Of a stretch of 64,000 bases of DNA, positions 1 to 12,420 are shown piece by piece. Numbering within the stretch: the stretch's first letter is position 1; each line of letters starts with the position of its first letter. The stretch covers positions 277,976,343 to 278,040,342 of the forward strand of contig NC_090989.1 of the NCBI RefSeq assembly GCF_041146395.1, written 5' to 3'. The notes under the pieces were generated by a model. It had not been told where the DNA came from. It did not search any database and saw nothing but the letters and a program-made list of their open reading frames with translations. The DNA comes from Eulemur rufifrons (Eukaryota > Chordata > Mammalia > Primates > Lemuridae). The position numbers and the translations under genes were made by a program.

Positions 1-2189
1 AGGAAAATGCCTCCTTAGTCAGTGTCCTCCAAACCCTGTGCCTCGCAGTAACAATTAACTCCAGAGACGCTCCGACCTCTCTCCGTCGGGCCCCGCTGAC
101 ATGAGGGGTGGGCGGCCCTGCCTGCCTCGCCCCGTTAGCGAGCTGTGGGTGCAGGAGTGATGACCCATCACAGGGACCCTGGGAGAATCTCAAACCGCGT
201 CCCAGCGTGGTTCCCTCGGCCAACACCCTACTTCCGGGCCCCTTAAAGGTGACCGGGCCTCAGCTCACCTCCCGGGAAGCCCCTCAGCACCTGGGAGTGG
301 CTGGAGGTGAACTTTTGAGCCTCTAACGCTCGTTGGTGTGGTTTTGCTGTTGTAAGTGATTCTAGAACAATCAACTTTGATAGGTGATCTTGAACATCGC
401 TTTCCAATACAGTAATTAGGCCCTAAATGTTTAATTTTTCTAGGATACTTCCCCCAAGATATTCCCGCATCTCCAAATTTAAAAATAGCCCTTTATCACG
501 CACTTTCTCCCACAGAGTGTAGTTATGTAGACGTGAAACGTTCTGGTGAACTTTTAGAACTAATGACTCTATAAGTAAAAACTGGCGTCTTTTATAAAGT
601 TATTTAAATAAATTTTGTCACTGAAATAAATTTCTCCATATATTACATCATTGCTAATAATGTTAACTGTGAGTTTTCTTTATGTAAAAAAGAATTGGGC
701 CAAGACCCAGGGTTTTTTTTCAAACCAGACGTTAGGATACTCGGCCCCTTCCCGCTTTCCCCCCAAGATGTTCAGAATGTTGGCAGAAACCTGGCTGAAC
801 TGGAAGGTGCGAATCGTAAAGACTGCCACAGAGCCCGGGGGGAGGGGGCGGCTCCGCTCGGGCCACCTTGAACTCAGAGGCATCCTCCTCCCCTGGGACG
901 TTGGTCTGAGAAGGCATCTCCTCCCAGGAGGCCACGATCGTCCACACCGACGTTCATTCTGTTCAACACCCGTCCCCACTCAAGTTTCTTCAGCTGGGTT
1001 TGTACCTGCTTCACCAGCAGCAGGGCCTGCTGACAGCACCCTTCTTTAATTTAAATGTATAAAAATAAAAGGAAAAAAAGGCTGCTTAAAATCGTGAAAC
1101 GGCCTTTCCCCTTGGGAATGCCCATATGGGCTCCCGTCGGGAATCCTGTGCTTTCTGCCGTCCGCCCACCAACTCTGCAACTCTCAGCACGGTTCTCCCC
1201 TTCCAGGACGAGCAGTTTCCACGGCCAGAAGCCCTTGCACAGGCTACAAATCCCCTTTTCCTATTCCCGCTTCTCGAGCTCATTCCTGCAGAGCGGAGCT
1301 GGCCATGCCCTCGGCCCACATTTCCCCCTAATTGGTCCCAGACCCCCTTCCTTACCCCACCCCAGCGAAGCCCCTTCGTTTCCTCAGACCTCTGGGATTC
1401 CTTCTTCCCCTCCATCACCACTGGCAGTGGGCTCTTTGGTGGGATCAATTTTTCAGAATAAACAATCACTTCAAGACACATACTGCTTCTGCAGGAGGAA
1501 AGTGGAGAGCCTCCCAGCCAGGCTGAAATTGGGGTGCCGAGTGTCCGACAGGCTTGCTCTCTGCCCCAGCACTCGCCCGCCCCGTGGAATCCCGGTTCAT
1601 GCATTAGCAAAGTGACACATTATCTCGTGCCACAACTGTCAAGGCTGCCACCAGTAGTGGCCACCACGGATGTTAAAGTCTCAGGTGCCAGAGATCCGTG
1701 TTTCAGTGCAAGGACACAGCTGCCTGTCCTGCTGCCGTCTCTGCGTTTTGTCATAGCTCAGACAGCCTCAGGTTGAGACTTAGTGGAAAGGCCTGGAGGA
1801 GCACCCTGTCTCCTGGCCATTTGGGATTTTATGGGCACAACATTTAAAGCCACCTTGTGTTTTCACAGCTTAGACACAAATGAAATCGCGGTTTGGTGCC
1901 TGTCCAATAGCCTGGACGGACTCAGCCTGAGTCAGCTGGCCCCCTGGCCACCAAAAAAACAATAAAAACAAGCAGAAAAATTGTGCTTTTAAAGTATGTG
2001 TGTCAAACGACGATTTGGGGACTTTTTCACAACAAAGACTGAGCAATAAGCAAACACCTGTTTCCCCTGGAGCCCGCAGACCGGCAGCCTTGGACGTGCC
2101 CTTGCCGGAGGCGGCCTGGGACGTTGGGTTCTGGAGTCCCTGCCAAGCCGCTGCTCAAACGGTTTTTCTACTGACCCAATAAATGATTA

Positions 2190-2325
2190 TGTAACAGTCA
2201 GGAGACCCATATTCAACACCCGGTTCTGTTACTAGCCCCCTGAGTCACACTGAGCAAGCCAGTAAACCTCTCTGTGCCCAGTGTCGTCATGGTGAACTGG
2301 AACAGGGTCAGCCTTGCTGGGCCCA
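2190..2325 (+). repeat. MIR SINE remnant
   Basis: The core pattern is visible: CAGGAGACCC, a cysteine-codon-free 'TTCTGTTACTAGC', then 'GAGCAAGCCAGTAAACCTCTCTG', broken by substitutions as in other MIR copies. Ends approximate. Confidence 0.65.
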
Positions 2326-3439
2326 GGGTAGGACCAAGGTGTTCAAGATGAGGTTGTTATAACAACCTATCATTCCTAGCTGCCCAGGGGGCCTGTGACC
2401 CCTGCCCAGGCCAGCTCCTTCTCGCCACACTGGCCTTTAACTTTGGCCACCTGCCAGGTTTCTGTTTGCCCAGAGGGTTTGGTCTTTTGGATTCATGTGA
2501 TATTCTCCCTCCTCTGGGGCTGTAAAGAAAGTGTCTTTAAGAACAGGCCCCCGGGTTCCTGTTGGACCTTACGTTTCATGGTGGTTTCCCCTAATTCCTG
2601 CCACAGTCTGTCCTGGTTCCTACAGCCACCCTGGAAGCCGGTGGGGGGACAGGGGGATCGCTTATGTGTATCTTTTTAAGCTATTAGGTTCCATTGACAT
2701 GTGTCCTTCCTCACTTTATCCTGACCACAGAGTTGCTTTAAAATATTCAGGGCAGATTTTTCAAATGACTGGAAGTCATCACTCAAGGAAGCACGGAAAG
2801 GTTTACGGAGGAAACTCAAGAATCCAGCACAAGTTAGAAATACCATGTTCCTTAGCTTCAATATAGGAAGGGCTCAATTTGAGTTAGGTAGGGTGAGAGA
2901 GAGAAAAAGCCCTCCGTCTGGAGTCCAGACAAGACAGTCACGAGGCATCTGAATTTATTATCTTTTGTCCCTACCATTGAAGGTCAAAACCACAGAAGCC
3001 CTGAGTGCTCAGAAAACTCACTGCAGATGTAGAGACAGACAGACCAAGGACCTTTCCGGTTCCTTCCATCCTGCGAGTTCCCAAGGCTCAGCCCACCACC
3101 CACCTGGACCTGAGAGGAACCCCTGCCTGGGTGGCATAATTAGGAATGAATAGTGGATTGGTGAGGGGGGTGCCTGGCTGTCCTTTGGCCTGGTATCTCT
3201 TGACACCTTGCCTTAAACTGCGTGGGCGTGTCGGGAGCCTGGCCAGCTGAGGGGTCCCCAGGGCCGGCCTCCCCTTTGGCTCGTGGCTCCACGCCTCTCC
3301 CAGCCATGGGGCCACTGGTCCTGTGCATCTTGGTTCGTCCTTCCAGGTAACAGAGAGCCCTGTTCCCACAGAAAAGCTTCACGGCATTTTACCTGTGAGA
3401 CCATGAGACCCTCACCCAGGGACCACGCAGGCCCCGCTG

Positions 3440-3570
3440 GAGCAGGGTTTCTCATGGTGCAGTTGCTGAGCCAGGGGCTCTGGAGGTTTGGGGCTAAGGA
3501 TTTGCATTTTCAGTAGCACCCCAGGTGACTCGGGCACACCTGCAAGCTTGAGAACCTGGGCTTTTGAGAG
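3440..3570. repeat. hAT-Charlie non-autonomous element (MER5/MER58-like)
   Basis: The segment starts GGGTTTCTCATGGTGCAG and ends near GCTTGAGAACCTGGGC, with an internal 'ATTTGCATTTTCAGTAGCACC' and 'CCCAGGTGACTC'. This is the near-palindromic layout of short hAT elements. Family assignment is from memory. Confidence 0.55.
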
Positions 3571-3804
3571 GAAACGTGCCTCTCCTGGAATGTGGGGGCA
3601 GCTTTGAAGATGCAACTTCTAAAGCGCTAACAAAGGCCGAGCTTACCTGTGCCCACCCTCACCTGCCTCACTCATCTGGACGGGCCACTTCTCCCACAGG
3701 TGCCACTTGTCCTCTGAGGGCTGAAATCGTCAGCTCCTCCCCACCCCACGTTGAGGATGAGCTCGCTCTCCAGAGACAGGGGTCCGAGAGCCAGAGTTGC
3801 CGTG

Positions 3805-3852
3805 CGGTGGGCTGGCTGCGTGGGCTGTGTGGGCTGCGTGGGCTGCATGAGC
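3805..3852. repeat. short minisatellite, GGGCTGCGT-type units
   Basis: About five imperfect copies of a 9-10 bp unit around GTGGGCTGCGTG, on the plus strand. Local and unlikely to be functional. Confidence 0.7.
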
Positions 3853-4660
3853 GGAGCTGCCCTTGCTGGGAAGCAGCTTCCCCTGTGATTCGGGGCACCC
3901 GCTTGGACTTCCAACGTGGGGCTCCTGTTTTAAACCACCGTTCTGTCCCCAGCCTTGGTGTCTGCAGTCTCCTGTAACTTGGTCTCAGCTGCTCTGGAAG
4001 GTGCCTGTCTGCCTCTCTGAGGGATCCCCTAGGAGTCCCCAGATCAATTTGCCGTACTCCTCACGGCCTCTAAATCTGGCAGAACTCCGCCTAGCTGCTT
4101 CTGTTGGCTACAGCGCTGCTCAGACCTCCCTGATAGGGTGAGGGAGGCTCCGCTCGTGTGTGGGTGGCCAGCACTCACTGCATCATGTGACTTCGCTGCC
4201 ACCTTGCTGGAGACATCCCAGGGAGAGGCTTGGGCACTCCGGCCAGAGTGTCTCCCTCTACAAAAGGAAGGCATTCCACAAGGTAAGCCCCCGAACTAAA
4301 CTTCTGGCTCCGACATTCCCACTTTCTTTGATTTGCTTATCCTCAGAATTCTAACATCCCCACGGCAGCTCACATCCAGATGTGTGACAGTATATGTCCC
4401 CAAATGCTCTACTTTTGCCACACTTTCCATCTATTGTAGCAGCATCTGCTGGGACTCCGTTTCTTTCTGAATCCCCTTCCGTAGAGAACGTGGAGCCAGG
4501 AGTAGCCAAGCAGCTTACGTCAGGGCCAGAGGAGTGAGCGTCCCCTCTCCCCACGACAGGAGGGTCAGAGGGGTTGGTTTAGACCTCACCACATTCGACA
4601 GGTAGGTGCTGGGGCTGGTGGAGAGCAGGTTCCAGCGACTTCTCTGGGTAGATTTAAGAG

Positions 4661-4918
4661 GCACTGCAGTGTAGTAGGGAAGACTGGGGCTCCCTGGGTT
4701 CAACCCAGGCTCTGTCTCTGCCAGCCAGGTGCCCTCGGGCAGGCTACCTAACTGCCCTGGGTGTCCGCTATAAAATATTATGATGATAATATACACATAA
4801 CGCAAGCCTCATGGGGTTGTCTTGAGGATTAAACCAGTTAGTATCCAGAAAGCCCTGAGACTACGACCTGGCACAGAGTGAGGATTCGAAAAATGTGAGC
4901 TGCTGCCACTACCACCAC
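4661..4918 (+). repeat. MIR SINE, nearly full length
   Basis: Most of the MIR consensus can be followed: a GCAGTGTAGTAGGG start, CTGGGTTCAACCCAGGCTCT, CTGCCAGCCAGGTGCCC, TAAAATATTATGATGATAAT, GGGTTGTCTTGAGGATTAAA and CTGGCACAGAGTGAGGATTC. The best-preserved MIR in the window. Confidence 0.9.
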
Positions 4919-5429
4919 CCTCTTTGGGATCTAAAATACTGGTGGTGATCGTGAGGACTGGGGACAGGTTCCTGCCACTCCAGGCCCTGGGTTAGACATC
5001 CAGGGGGGGAGGGTAGAGCCATTCACAGGCCGTGGGAAACAGAAACAGGAAGCTTCTAAGGGAAAATAAGTCCACCTTTCTTTATCCGGAGGCCAGGAAC
5101 GATGCCTTGCTCCCCACTCCAGTGTCGCCCGCGTGGGCCTGTGCGTGGCCGTCGGGGCACCCGCGACTCCCGCAGCCTGGCACGGCGGCTCCCACAGGGA
5201 TTGCTGCCTGTCGTCGTCTTTGAGTCGCACTGCCGGGGAGTAGTTTGTATAGATTCCCAAGTTTGTAATTAACACAATTGAGGAACAATTTTCACTATAT
5301 AAAAACCAAAATGAAACAAGAAGAGCTGAACAGGAAGTCTCTTTTAAGCAGATGTTGTGCTGTGAGCCATGTAGAAAAATTATTTTCTCATCCACCCAGC
5401 TCGGTTATCTCAAGGCTTGAAAGAAACTA

Positions 5430-6490
5430 AGGGAACATCTTTTCTACTAACCCAGCGTTTTTTAGCTCCTAATATCATTTCACATTTAAAGGTGACAGCA
5501 ATATCTTTAACGTTTTTCTATTGGATTAATAACGTTTAATGTTCAAAGCAATAAAGCGAAATGTTTTCGTGAGAGTGCTTTATATCACTAGTGGAAAATC
5601 CAAGTAAAAAGAAAAGACCACACACGCACAGTAATAGACGTCGGAGCCATAAACCCAGAAAGGGAGCTGGGCACGGAGGTGGCTTCCTGGTGGGTGCGCG
5701 AGGCCCGGGCCCCGCCTGGCCGGCACCCGGGCCCGCACGGCGCCCTCGCCCACTCCGCCAGCCATCCATCTCCACCCAGCAGCGGAAGATGACAATGTTA
5801 GCATTTTTCATCTCCCTGACGTTGCCATTAATAAAGCAATGATCCAAAAGGGGCTTCGCTGAGTCTGTGCTTTACGCTGCCATCACTCACGACCAGATAA
5901 TTTCACACAGGATCGTTTTAAAATTAAATGACGATAAAAACGCTCTGCTGTTCTGTGTTCACCAGTTCATAGAAGTCTATCAAGTCATTAATGTGTCATG
6001 ACAAACTGCTCGATGGATACAAGAGTAATTAATTATTTGAATAAATAACAAGTTGAACTTAGAGCTTTGAACCACAATGACACACGCATCCCATTAAGGG
6101 GCGTCTTGGAACCTCTTCAGGGCACCGGTATGAAGAGTTAAAATGCAGGCCAGGGTGTTGGAAATGATGAAAGCCAATTTCGCGAACACAGGGTGATATT
6201 TTACAGGGAGAAAGCCCAAGTGTCAGGTTTCCGTGCCCACATGGAGTTCAGCGTTGCAAGTTCCCTGGCAGCGGCCATTTCAAGATACCACTTGATCAGT
6301 GATGATTTCAGAGAACAATTATACAGATTTTCATAATCACCATTAATCTCTGCATATTTTTCAAGATAATTACAGCAATTATTATTTAGATTTCTCTTTT
6401 ATGTGCCCATTGTAGAAAGGAACAAGTGCTTATTACGCTGGATAGTTCAAAGAACGTCGAGTTAAAATTCTTTGTCATCTCTGCACTCAT
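5430..6490. other. AT-rich block, candidate conserved non-coding element
   Basis: Low-CpG, AT-rich, repeat-free DNA. It has homeodomain-type cores, for example TAATTAATTA at about 6025-6034 and ATTAATAAAGCAATG near 5827. A GC-rich, CpG-containing segment (about 5690-5770) is set inside it. Its texture is that of vertebrate developmental enhancers. Conservation itself cannot be seen from one sequence. Confidence 0.4.
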
Positions 6491-7979
6491 CATTCCGACT
6501 CATGTTGCCTCTGAAAGTCCATCAGCTCTGGGAGCGGGAGTAACGCCAGCAGGCTCTGTTATCAAACCTTAAGGTTGGGCTTCGACCGCAGTCAGAGTGG
6601 CTGGCTGAATTGCTCATTCGTGGGACTGCTGGGTGCAGCTGGAATTACTGTCAGGTGGCAGGAGATGTCCATGACAGGTACAGTCGGAGATGGGTGGCAG
6701 CCTCACACCTATTTCCCTGATAGGCTTACAAAGTGATCTAACAACCAATATTTAGAGGATACATTTTTGTGACATGCCCTTTAAAGGTGAATATTAAGTC
6801 TGAAATCTGGGTAATTTATGGCACTCTACTTCACAGACACAGCAACCAGACAGAAGGCAGCACATTCCCTGATATTTCCGAATCAAAGTGGGTGTCAGTT
6901 GCGTCGTTAGTTCCATCTCGGGCTGCTCCTTTTGCCTCATCTCACCATGATGCCGAGAGCTCGTCCGTCAGAGTGGAGCGTCAGGAAGGTGGCCGTGGTG
7001 TGGACCACCTTCGAGAGAAGCCTTTCCCAGGGACCCCTGGGAATCCTGCCAGTTGGAAACGCACCTGTGTGTAGGTCTGGCACCGTCCTCCCACGCCCAC
7101 CCCGAGGACAGGTTGGCTCTAAGGCCGCCTGGCCTCCACAGGCACACGCGAGGCCCGTCGGCAGTGCCCGCCTCAGCTCGATCCTCGAGTGTAGCTACGC
7201 AAGGAGTAGAAGGCCAGGCATTTGGCTTTGAACTCGGAATTCCAGTATTTCAGCTTTCTATAAAGTGGGAAAAATGCACGACATAAAAATGCCTTTGTTC
7301 CTCCTCACATTAAGTTGTATCATTGAGTGATGACCTGTTGGATGCGTGCAGACACTGCCGTCCTATGCAAAGTGTGCGTGGCACTCAGATTGCTGCCTGG
7401 CATTCTGGGAAGGTCCCTCTCCTGTCTCTGTTCCTGTCTCTTGGCTGCTCGCGGGAGGGGGGGGCCTGGGCCGTCCCAGCAGCCTGTCCCAGGGTGGCTG
7501 CCCCCCCAGGGCCCCCACCCCACCGTGGCTCCGCAGCTTCCATCCTCCATTCTCCCGGTTCTCCTGAGGGTGCTCGGGTCATGGATGACTTGATCCCACT
7601 AATCAAGGTTGGAAGCTCTCTGTGCTGTGATACCAAAATGTCACATTTTATACCACTTTTTTTAACCTGTGGGCAGTCTCTTTGCAAATCTTAAGTAAAA
7701 TTTATGTTGAGGTTGTATCTTTCCAGTTTATACAAACACTCAAGCTTACTATCTTACTGTTAAAGTACTTCGCAAATAAATGAGTAATTAAATCGTAGGA
7801 ATCCAAATAAAAGAAGTTACAGTGCCCCTTTTCACAGAGCCCTAAAGATTGCCCATTACGAAGCAGTTTCCTTTGGACACACAGCTTCCTTCATTCATGT
7901 GTCTGTCACCTGGTCTGTGCATGGCTATTGAGAGGGCCAGCAGCCCGCAGGACCCGGGCTAGAGGGGACGTGATGGGGG

Positions 7980-8335
7980 AAGACATTCGGACAGGTGATC
8001 AGAGCACAGTCACCCTGGGAGCACGGACCGCTGAGTGCTATGCTTCAGGGGTTCAGAGTAGGTCAGTAGGAGCGGGCTCTGCAAGCTGAGCGCAAGGCAA
8101 GGAGAAGGGCATGTTGCGTACAGAAGACGTGACTAGTGGGAAGTGGTGAGCAGGTCGGGGTAGTTAGTTCCTAATGTGTCGGGAGCAGGTGAGGAGGGGC
8201 AGCGAGGGAACAAAGCTAGGTTGGAGTCAGCCCGTGAGGGCCTGGACCATGGTATTTGGACATCACCCTGTAAGCTCTAGGAAACAGTTGAAGTTTTTAA
8301 GTAAAGGAATGGCACAGTAAGGTCTGCACTTGAAA
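7980..8335 (-). repeat. L2 LINE fragment, antisense
   Basis: The order of motifs follows the reverse complement of the L2 3' region: 'AGAAGGGCATGT', 'GTGAGGGCCTGGACCATG', then 'AAACAGTTGAAGTTTTTAAG' and 'GGAATGGCACAGTAAGG'. Diverged; ends approximate. Confidence 0.6.
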
Positions 8336-8547
8336 GGTAACTCCAGAGATGTCCGAGGTGGGAATATTTGTCTCAGCCATGCGTGGCATCTGCCTGGGTG
8401 GGTGACCAGAGGACACTGGGCGTGGTCACCCCAACGTCTCTTAACTCCACGGAGCTTATGTTCACTTTCTCACCCCTCCTTTCTACTTCCATCTTTAGAC
8501 GGCTTCTTCGTGTCACGTGGGAAGGTGTTCCCATCCCCTCCTTCATG

Positions 8548-8695
8548 CAGAGGACAGTGCACTTAGAAGGTCACCATGTCCACCCCAGCTCTACCACTTG
8601 CTGGCTTTGTGGCCCTGACAAGTCTCCTCGTTTGTGAGCTTCAGGTTCCGTCCTGGTAGAGTGGAGATGGTGACGCCTCACAGGGCATCTGGGGC
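8548..8695 (+). repeat. MIR SINE remnant
   Basis: CAGCTCTACCACTTGCTGGC, GTGGCCCTGACAAGTC and GCTTCAGGTTCCGTC follow the MIR core order. Confidence 0.7.
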
Positions 8696-9049
8696 CTGGT
8701 GTCCTTTCTTCCCCTGGACAGACACTCCCTAGTTCTGCGCACTCCAGAGTGGGAGGGTCCGTAGTGGCTTCAGACACCCCGTGGTTCCAGGGAGGAAGGG
8801 GAGGGCATCTGGCCCTGGACCGACTGTTACCTTCATATACTATTAATATTTTTGAGAAGCCTGTATGAGTAGAATTTGGATGAGGATTGCAGAAATCAGC
8901 TGTCACCTACGATGGGCCAACTTAGTGGATTTTGTAAATTGCATCCTCAGGTCTAAATCCAGGTTCTGAAATCACCAGCGCATACTTAATACTTGGAGTG
9001 ACTGTCACCATTTGTGAGACTGAAAACTGTCAGAAATGGATGTTAGACA

Positions 9050-9216
9050 TCCTCTAGCCCAGGACATGTTAGGAGCTTTGAAAAATGCTGATGCCCAGGG
9101 CCCACCCCTCAGACCAGTTAAATCAGAGACCTGAGTCGGTAAGGGGGGGGGGTGCGGAGGTAAGCAGGCAGCAGCAGCTTTTTCAAACTTGCCAGGTGAG
9201 CACTAGGATGAGAGTC
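9050..9216. repeat. MER5A hAT-Charlie element
   Basis: AATGCTGATGCCCAGGGCCC, CAGACCAGTTAAATCAGAGA and the mirrored end AGGATGAGAGTCACTG match the MER5A layout. A G10 tract (9143-9152) sits in the middle. Confidence 0.75.
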
Positions 9217-9289
9217 ACTGACCTAGCCTGGCCCTTTTGCTCACAGACAGGGACCCTGAGACTCGATGGAGCCATACCTGGGCCCCTGA

Positions 9290-9425
9290 CACCAGGCCCG
9301 GTTCTCTTCTCATCGTTACTTACCCAGCAGTTATTTTTGGACGCCATAATGTGCTGAGAGCTGGTGATCCAGCCACTGTGGAGCTTACGCCCTCTACATG
9401 CACAGGTGGCCTCCAGAGTGGTGGG
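9290..9425 (-). repeat. L2-like 3' end, antisense
   Basis: 'CAGCAGTTATTTTTGGACGC', 'ATAATGTGCTGAGAGCTGG' and 'GTGGAGCTTACGCCCTC' resemble the reversed L2 3' end. Diverged. Confidence 0.4.
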
Positions 9426-9483
9426 GGAGCGGGTTGAGGACGGGTCCTTCCAGCAGCGGTCAGCTTTTGTACATCATGGTGGT

Positions 9484-9690
9484 AACGATGACAGTAGCTA
9501 ACACACAGCCAGGATTTATTTTACATGTATTATCTTTCCGAATCCTTGCACATCCCCTAGAATAAGCTGCCACATGTACAGAGGCTCAATAATGTGCTCC
9601 ATGGTTGCAGAGCTAGTGCCTGGTGGGCCTGGGATTTGAACCCAGGGCTGTCTGACACCAAAGCCCTTCTCTTAACTCACTCTGTTCTAA
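9484..9690 (-). repeat. MIR SINE, antisense
   Basis: Reverse MIR order: ATTATCTTTCCGAATCC, AGGCTCAATAATGTGCTCC, GCAGAGCTAGTGCCTGGTGG and GATTTGAACCCAGGGCTGTC. Confidence 0.8.
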
Positions 9691-9783
9691 GACAGCCAAT
9701 ATAAAGATACAGAGAAGACAGCAGTTTCTGGAAAAATCTATCTGAACTTCCTCTCAAAAGATGCAGCACCCACCACCACCATT

Positions 9784-10275
9784 AGTTAGTTTTTGCTGTG
9801 TAACAAACTACCCTAAAACTGAGGGCTTAAAACAACCGACATTTATAATTTCTCATGCTTATGCGGGTCCACAGGTGGTTATTCTGGCCTGGGTCGGCCA
9901 GGCTGGGGCTGGATGGCCTGGAATGGCCTCACTCACGTGTCTGGCAGTTGGCAGTGGTTGGTCCAGGGGGCCTTAGCCACGACTGCGCGTCTGTGCTCCA
10001 CGTGGTCTCTCCTCCCCCAGGAAGCTACTCTGGGCTTTGTCACACAGTCGACCAGCAAGGGGAGTCAGGCCTGCGAGCACAGGCACCTTAAAGTCTCTGC
10101 TGGTGTCACATTTGCTAGTGCTCCATTAGCCAGAGTAAGTCCCATGGCCAAGCCCGGATTCCAGGGGTAAAGAAAGAGCTTATACCTCTTGATGTGAGAA
10201 GCGACAGGTCATATTGCAAGGCGCATGCACACAAGGATAGGAGGGACATGTGGCCATGCTTGCAATCTGCCACAC
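9784..10275. repeat. ancient interspersed repeat, family not assigned
   Basis: The start 'GCTGTGTAACAAACTACCC', followed by 'GGCTTAAAACAAC', 'GGCCTCACTCACGTGTCTGG' and a terminal 'AATCTGCCACAC', recalls a common mammalian repeat of about 500 bp. I do not know its name with confidence. Confidence 0.55.
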
Positions 10276-10589
10276 GTCCAAAAGACACCTTCTGGTCCTG
10301 ACAAGTGCCAGGAGTTGTTAGGGAGGAAAAGAGTGTCGCATTGTTGGGCTTATTTGCATATGCTTTAGAGCACTTTATAACTGAGTAAATCAGATGTTCG
10401 TGATCATTTCTATTAAAGTTGGATGTCAGCTGTGGGATAGACGTGCAGTTACCTTGTATATGCCACTGACTTTTGTGGAAATCAGATTTGGTGGAAATGA
10501 TTCTAACTTAACGTCACCTTTTCTGGGACTGTAATGACTAGGACGTGTGAAGACTCCCTGAGTGTTCCTGGTCTTACCTTCCTCTTCGT

Positions 10590-11500
10590 GCCTCACGCTT
10601 TGTGTATATCCCTCGCTTTGGACCGGTTGGGCGTTTCCTCATGATTGGGTTTCCGTGATGCGTGGATCCCACCGCAGCGCCACCGGGTCGCTCATGGTGT
10701 TGGCGTGACGCCGTGTCGGTGAAGTTAGCCTGGGTTACCTGGTTAAGGTGCTGTTTGCAGGTTCCTCCACCATAACGTTACATTTTTCCCTTCGTAATTA
10801 ATGTGTCACACGTGAGAGACACTTTAGGACTATGTGAGTGTTTTGTTCCTCGTCACGTTTTCACTATGTCTTCATCCGTAGTGCTTTTTATAGGTCCATC
10901 GTTCCTTCCGTATTTATCGGTTGGCGTTTTATTGTAAGGAAGGCTTTCCCTTGTCCCCAGTTATTTATTTCTATTGCTGTGGGCCAGTGGATTCGTGTTC
11001 GTTATGATCGTTATTTATTCTGAGGCTCCAACTGTCCCATATTTAGCCCGTGGGAGCCCCTCCAGCTGGGCGCCTGCGACCTGCCACGCCCCTGACTCCG
11101 TGAGAACGTCTTTACTTTCTGGCCCAACAAGGTGTTGATGGCTTGTCCTTTCCCCGCCTAGTCCTGAATCAGCCACTTCTCCAAAGAGCCTCTGCCTCCT
11201 TTAGGGGAGAGTTCCAGAAACCAAAGTCTGGGTCCTGGCTGTGCTCGTTGCCCCCAAGGGTTCCTTCACTAGGCCCTCAGCAGAGAGAAACGCGTGTACA
11301 TGTGTGTGTCTGGGTACATATGTGTACACACACACACACAGATATGTACTCATACATCTGTCTGCGTCTACAAATTAAAACCAAGTTTATGCCAGCGCCT
11401 CCGGTTTTGACCCAGCGTCACAGAGAACATTCTCATCTTCTTCCCATTGTTTTTGCCAACTTTGTCCTGAGCCTGCGTCTCTGCTCACTATATTTTCCCC
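10590..11500 (-). repeat. ancient L1 fragment, antisense
   Basis: The strand carries the well-known reverse L1 text: 'GCAGGTTCCTCCACCATAAC', 'TTCCCTTCGTAATTAATGTG', 'GTGGGAGCCCCTCCAGCTGG', 'TTTACTTTCTGGCCCAACAA' and 'TGAATCAGCCACTTCTCC'. An AC/TG-rich stretch (11290-11350) follows. Confidence 0.75.
11288..11345. repeat. TG/AC dinucleotide tract, interrupted
   Basis: Alternating purine-pyrimidine: a TG part then an AC part (ACACACACACACACAC around 11326-11341), inside the antisense L1 region. Confidence 0.85.
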
Positions 11501-11549
11501 TAGAATATTTCATCTTCTCTCAGTTATCATCACCATGCTGGTAACTTCC

Positions 11550-12180
11550 AATCCGACCACACCCCCTCGTGCCCCGCCATCGGTATCCCCATCCGGCAGC
11601 CCTCACCAGCCCATCTCGTGTTCTTGGTCCTGATGTCCCCCAGTGCTGACTGGTTGTCTCCCCTTGGATATCCCACAAGCCCCTCAAGCCCGACACGTGC
11701 ACAGCGGGACCACCGGCTCGGCTCTGCTGCTTCTGCACTGACCCCCGCGCCCAGGTCGGTACTTGGCATCTCATCTCCCAATCATTTGAGACAGAATCCC
11801 AGAGTCACCTTATCTCCCCATCCCCCTCTGCAGCCAGTGGCCAGGCCTCTTGATTGTTCCATCGAAATGTCCCTCGGGCCTGCCCCCTCCTCTACTCTTA
11901 CCGCCACAGTCCTGTCCAGGCCACCAGCATCCCTCAGCTGATGCAGGGTCAGACCCTCCTCCCGGGGGCTCCTGCTCCAGCCTCACACCCGCCAGTCTCT
12001 TCTCCTCTCCTCCACGTTATATTTTAAAATATAAATCTGACCATTTCTCTCTCCAGCTCAAAAACCCTTCGGTAGCTCCCCAGGGACCTCATGGTGACCT
12101 TCAGGCCACTTGGAATGGCAGTCCAGGCTCACGAGCTGGCCCTGGCTGCCTCTGTGCCCATTTCTGCACAGCTGTTGAAA
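11550..12180 (+). repeat. L2 LINE fragment, sense
   Basis: Sense L2 text is readable: 'GGATATCCCACAAGCCCCTC', 'TGTCCAGGCCACCAGCATCC', 'AATATAAATCTGACCATTTC', 'AAAACCCTTCGGTAGCTCCC' and 'CATGGTGACCTTCAGGCC'. Diverged and gapped. Confidence 0.7.
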
Positions 12181-12224
12181 TGGCTGGGATAGAGCTATGG
12201 TATCGACGTGGAAAGCTCTCTGAC

Positions 12225-12420
12225 AGTTAAGTGAAAAAAAGTAAATTGCAAAAGTTAATTTTGCTGTGATGCTGTTTTTATTAAAGACACAAACACATAC
12301 AGAACAAAATTCTGTACTGTGTACACGCAAACACATATGTAAATGCATAGGAGACGGGCTGGGGGCCCCGAGAACTGTGTGCAGACCAGGGCTCGCCCTG
12401 AGGAGGGCTCTGGGATCAGG
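12225..12420 (+). repeat. possible L1 3' region remnant
   Basis: 'AAGTAAATTGCAAAAG', then 'ACAAACACATACAGAACAAA' and 'CTGTACTGTG' loosely follow the 3' part of old L1 elements. Weak. Confidence 0.35.

Noticed and set aside
11288..11345. Alternating TG/AC tract as a standalone functional Z-DNA element
   Set aside because: It lies in a known position within antisense L1-derived sequence, where such tracts are common.
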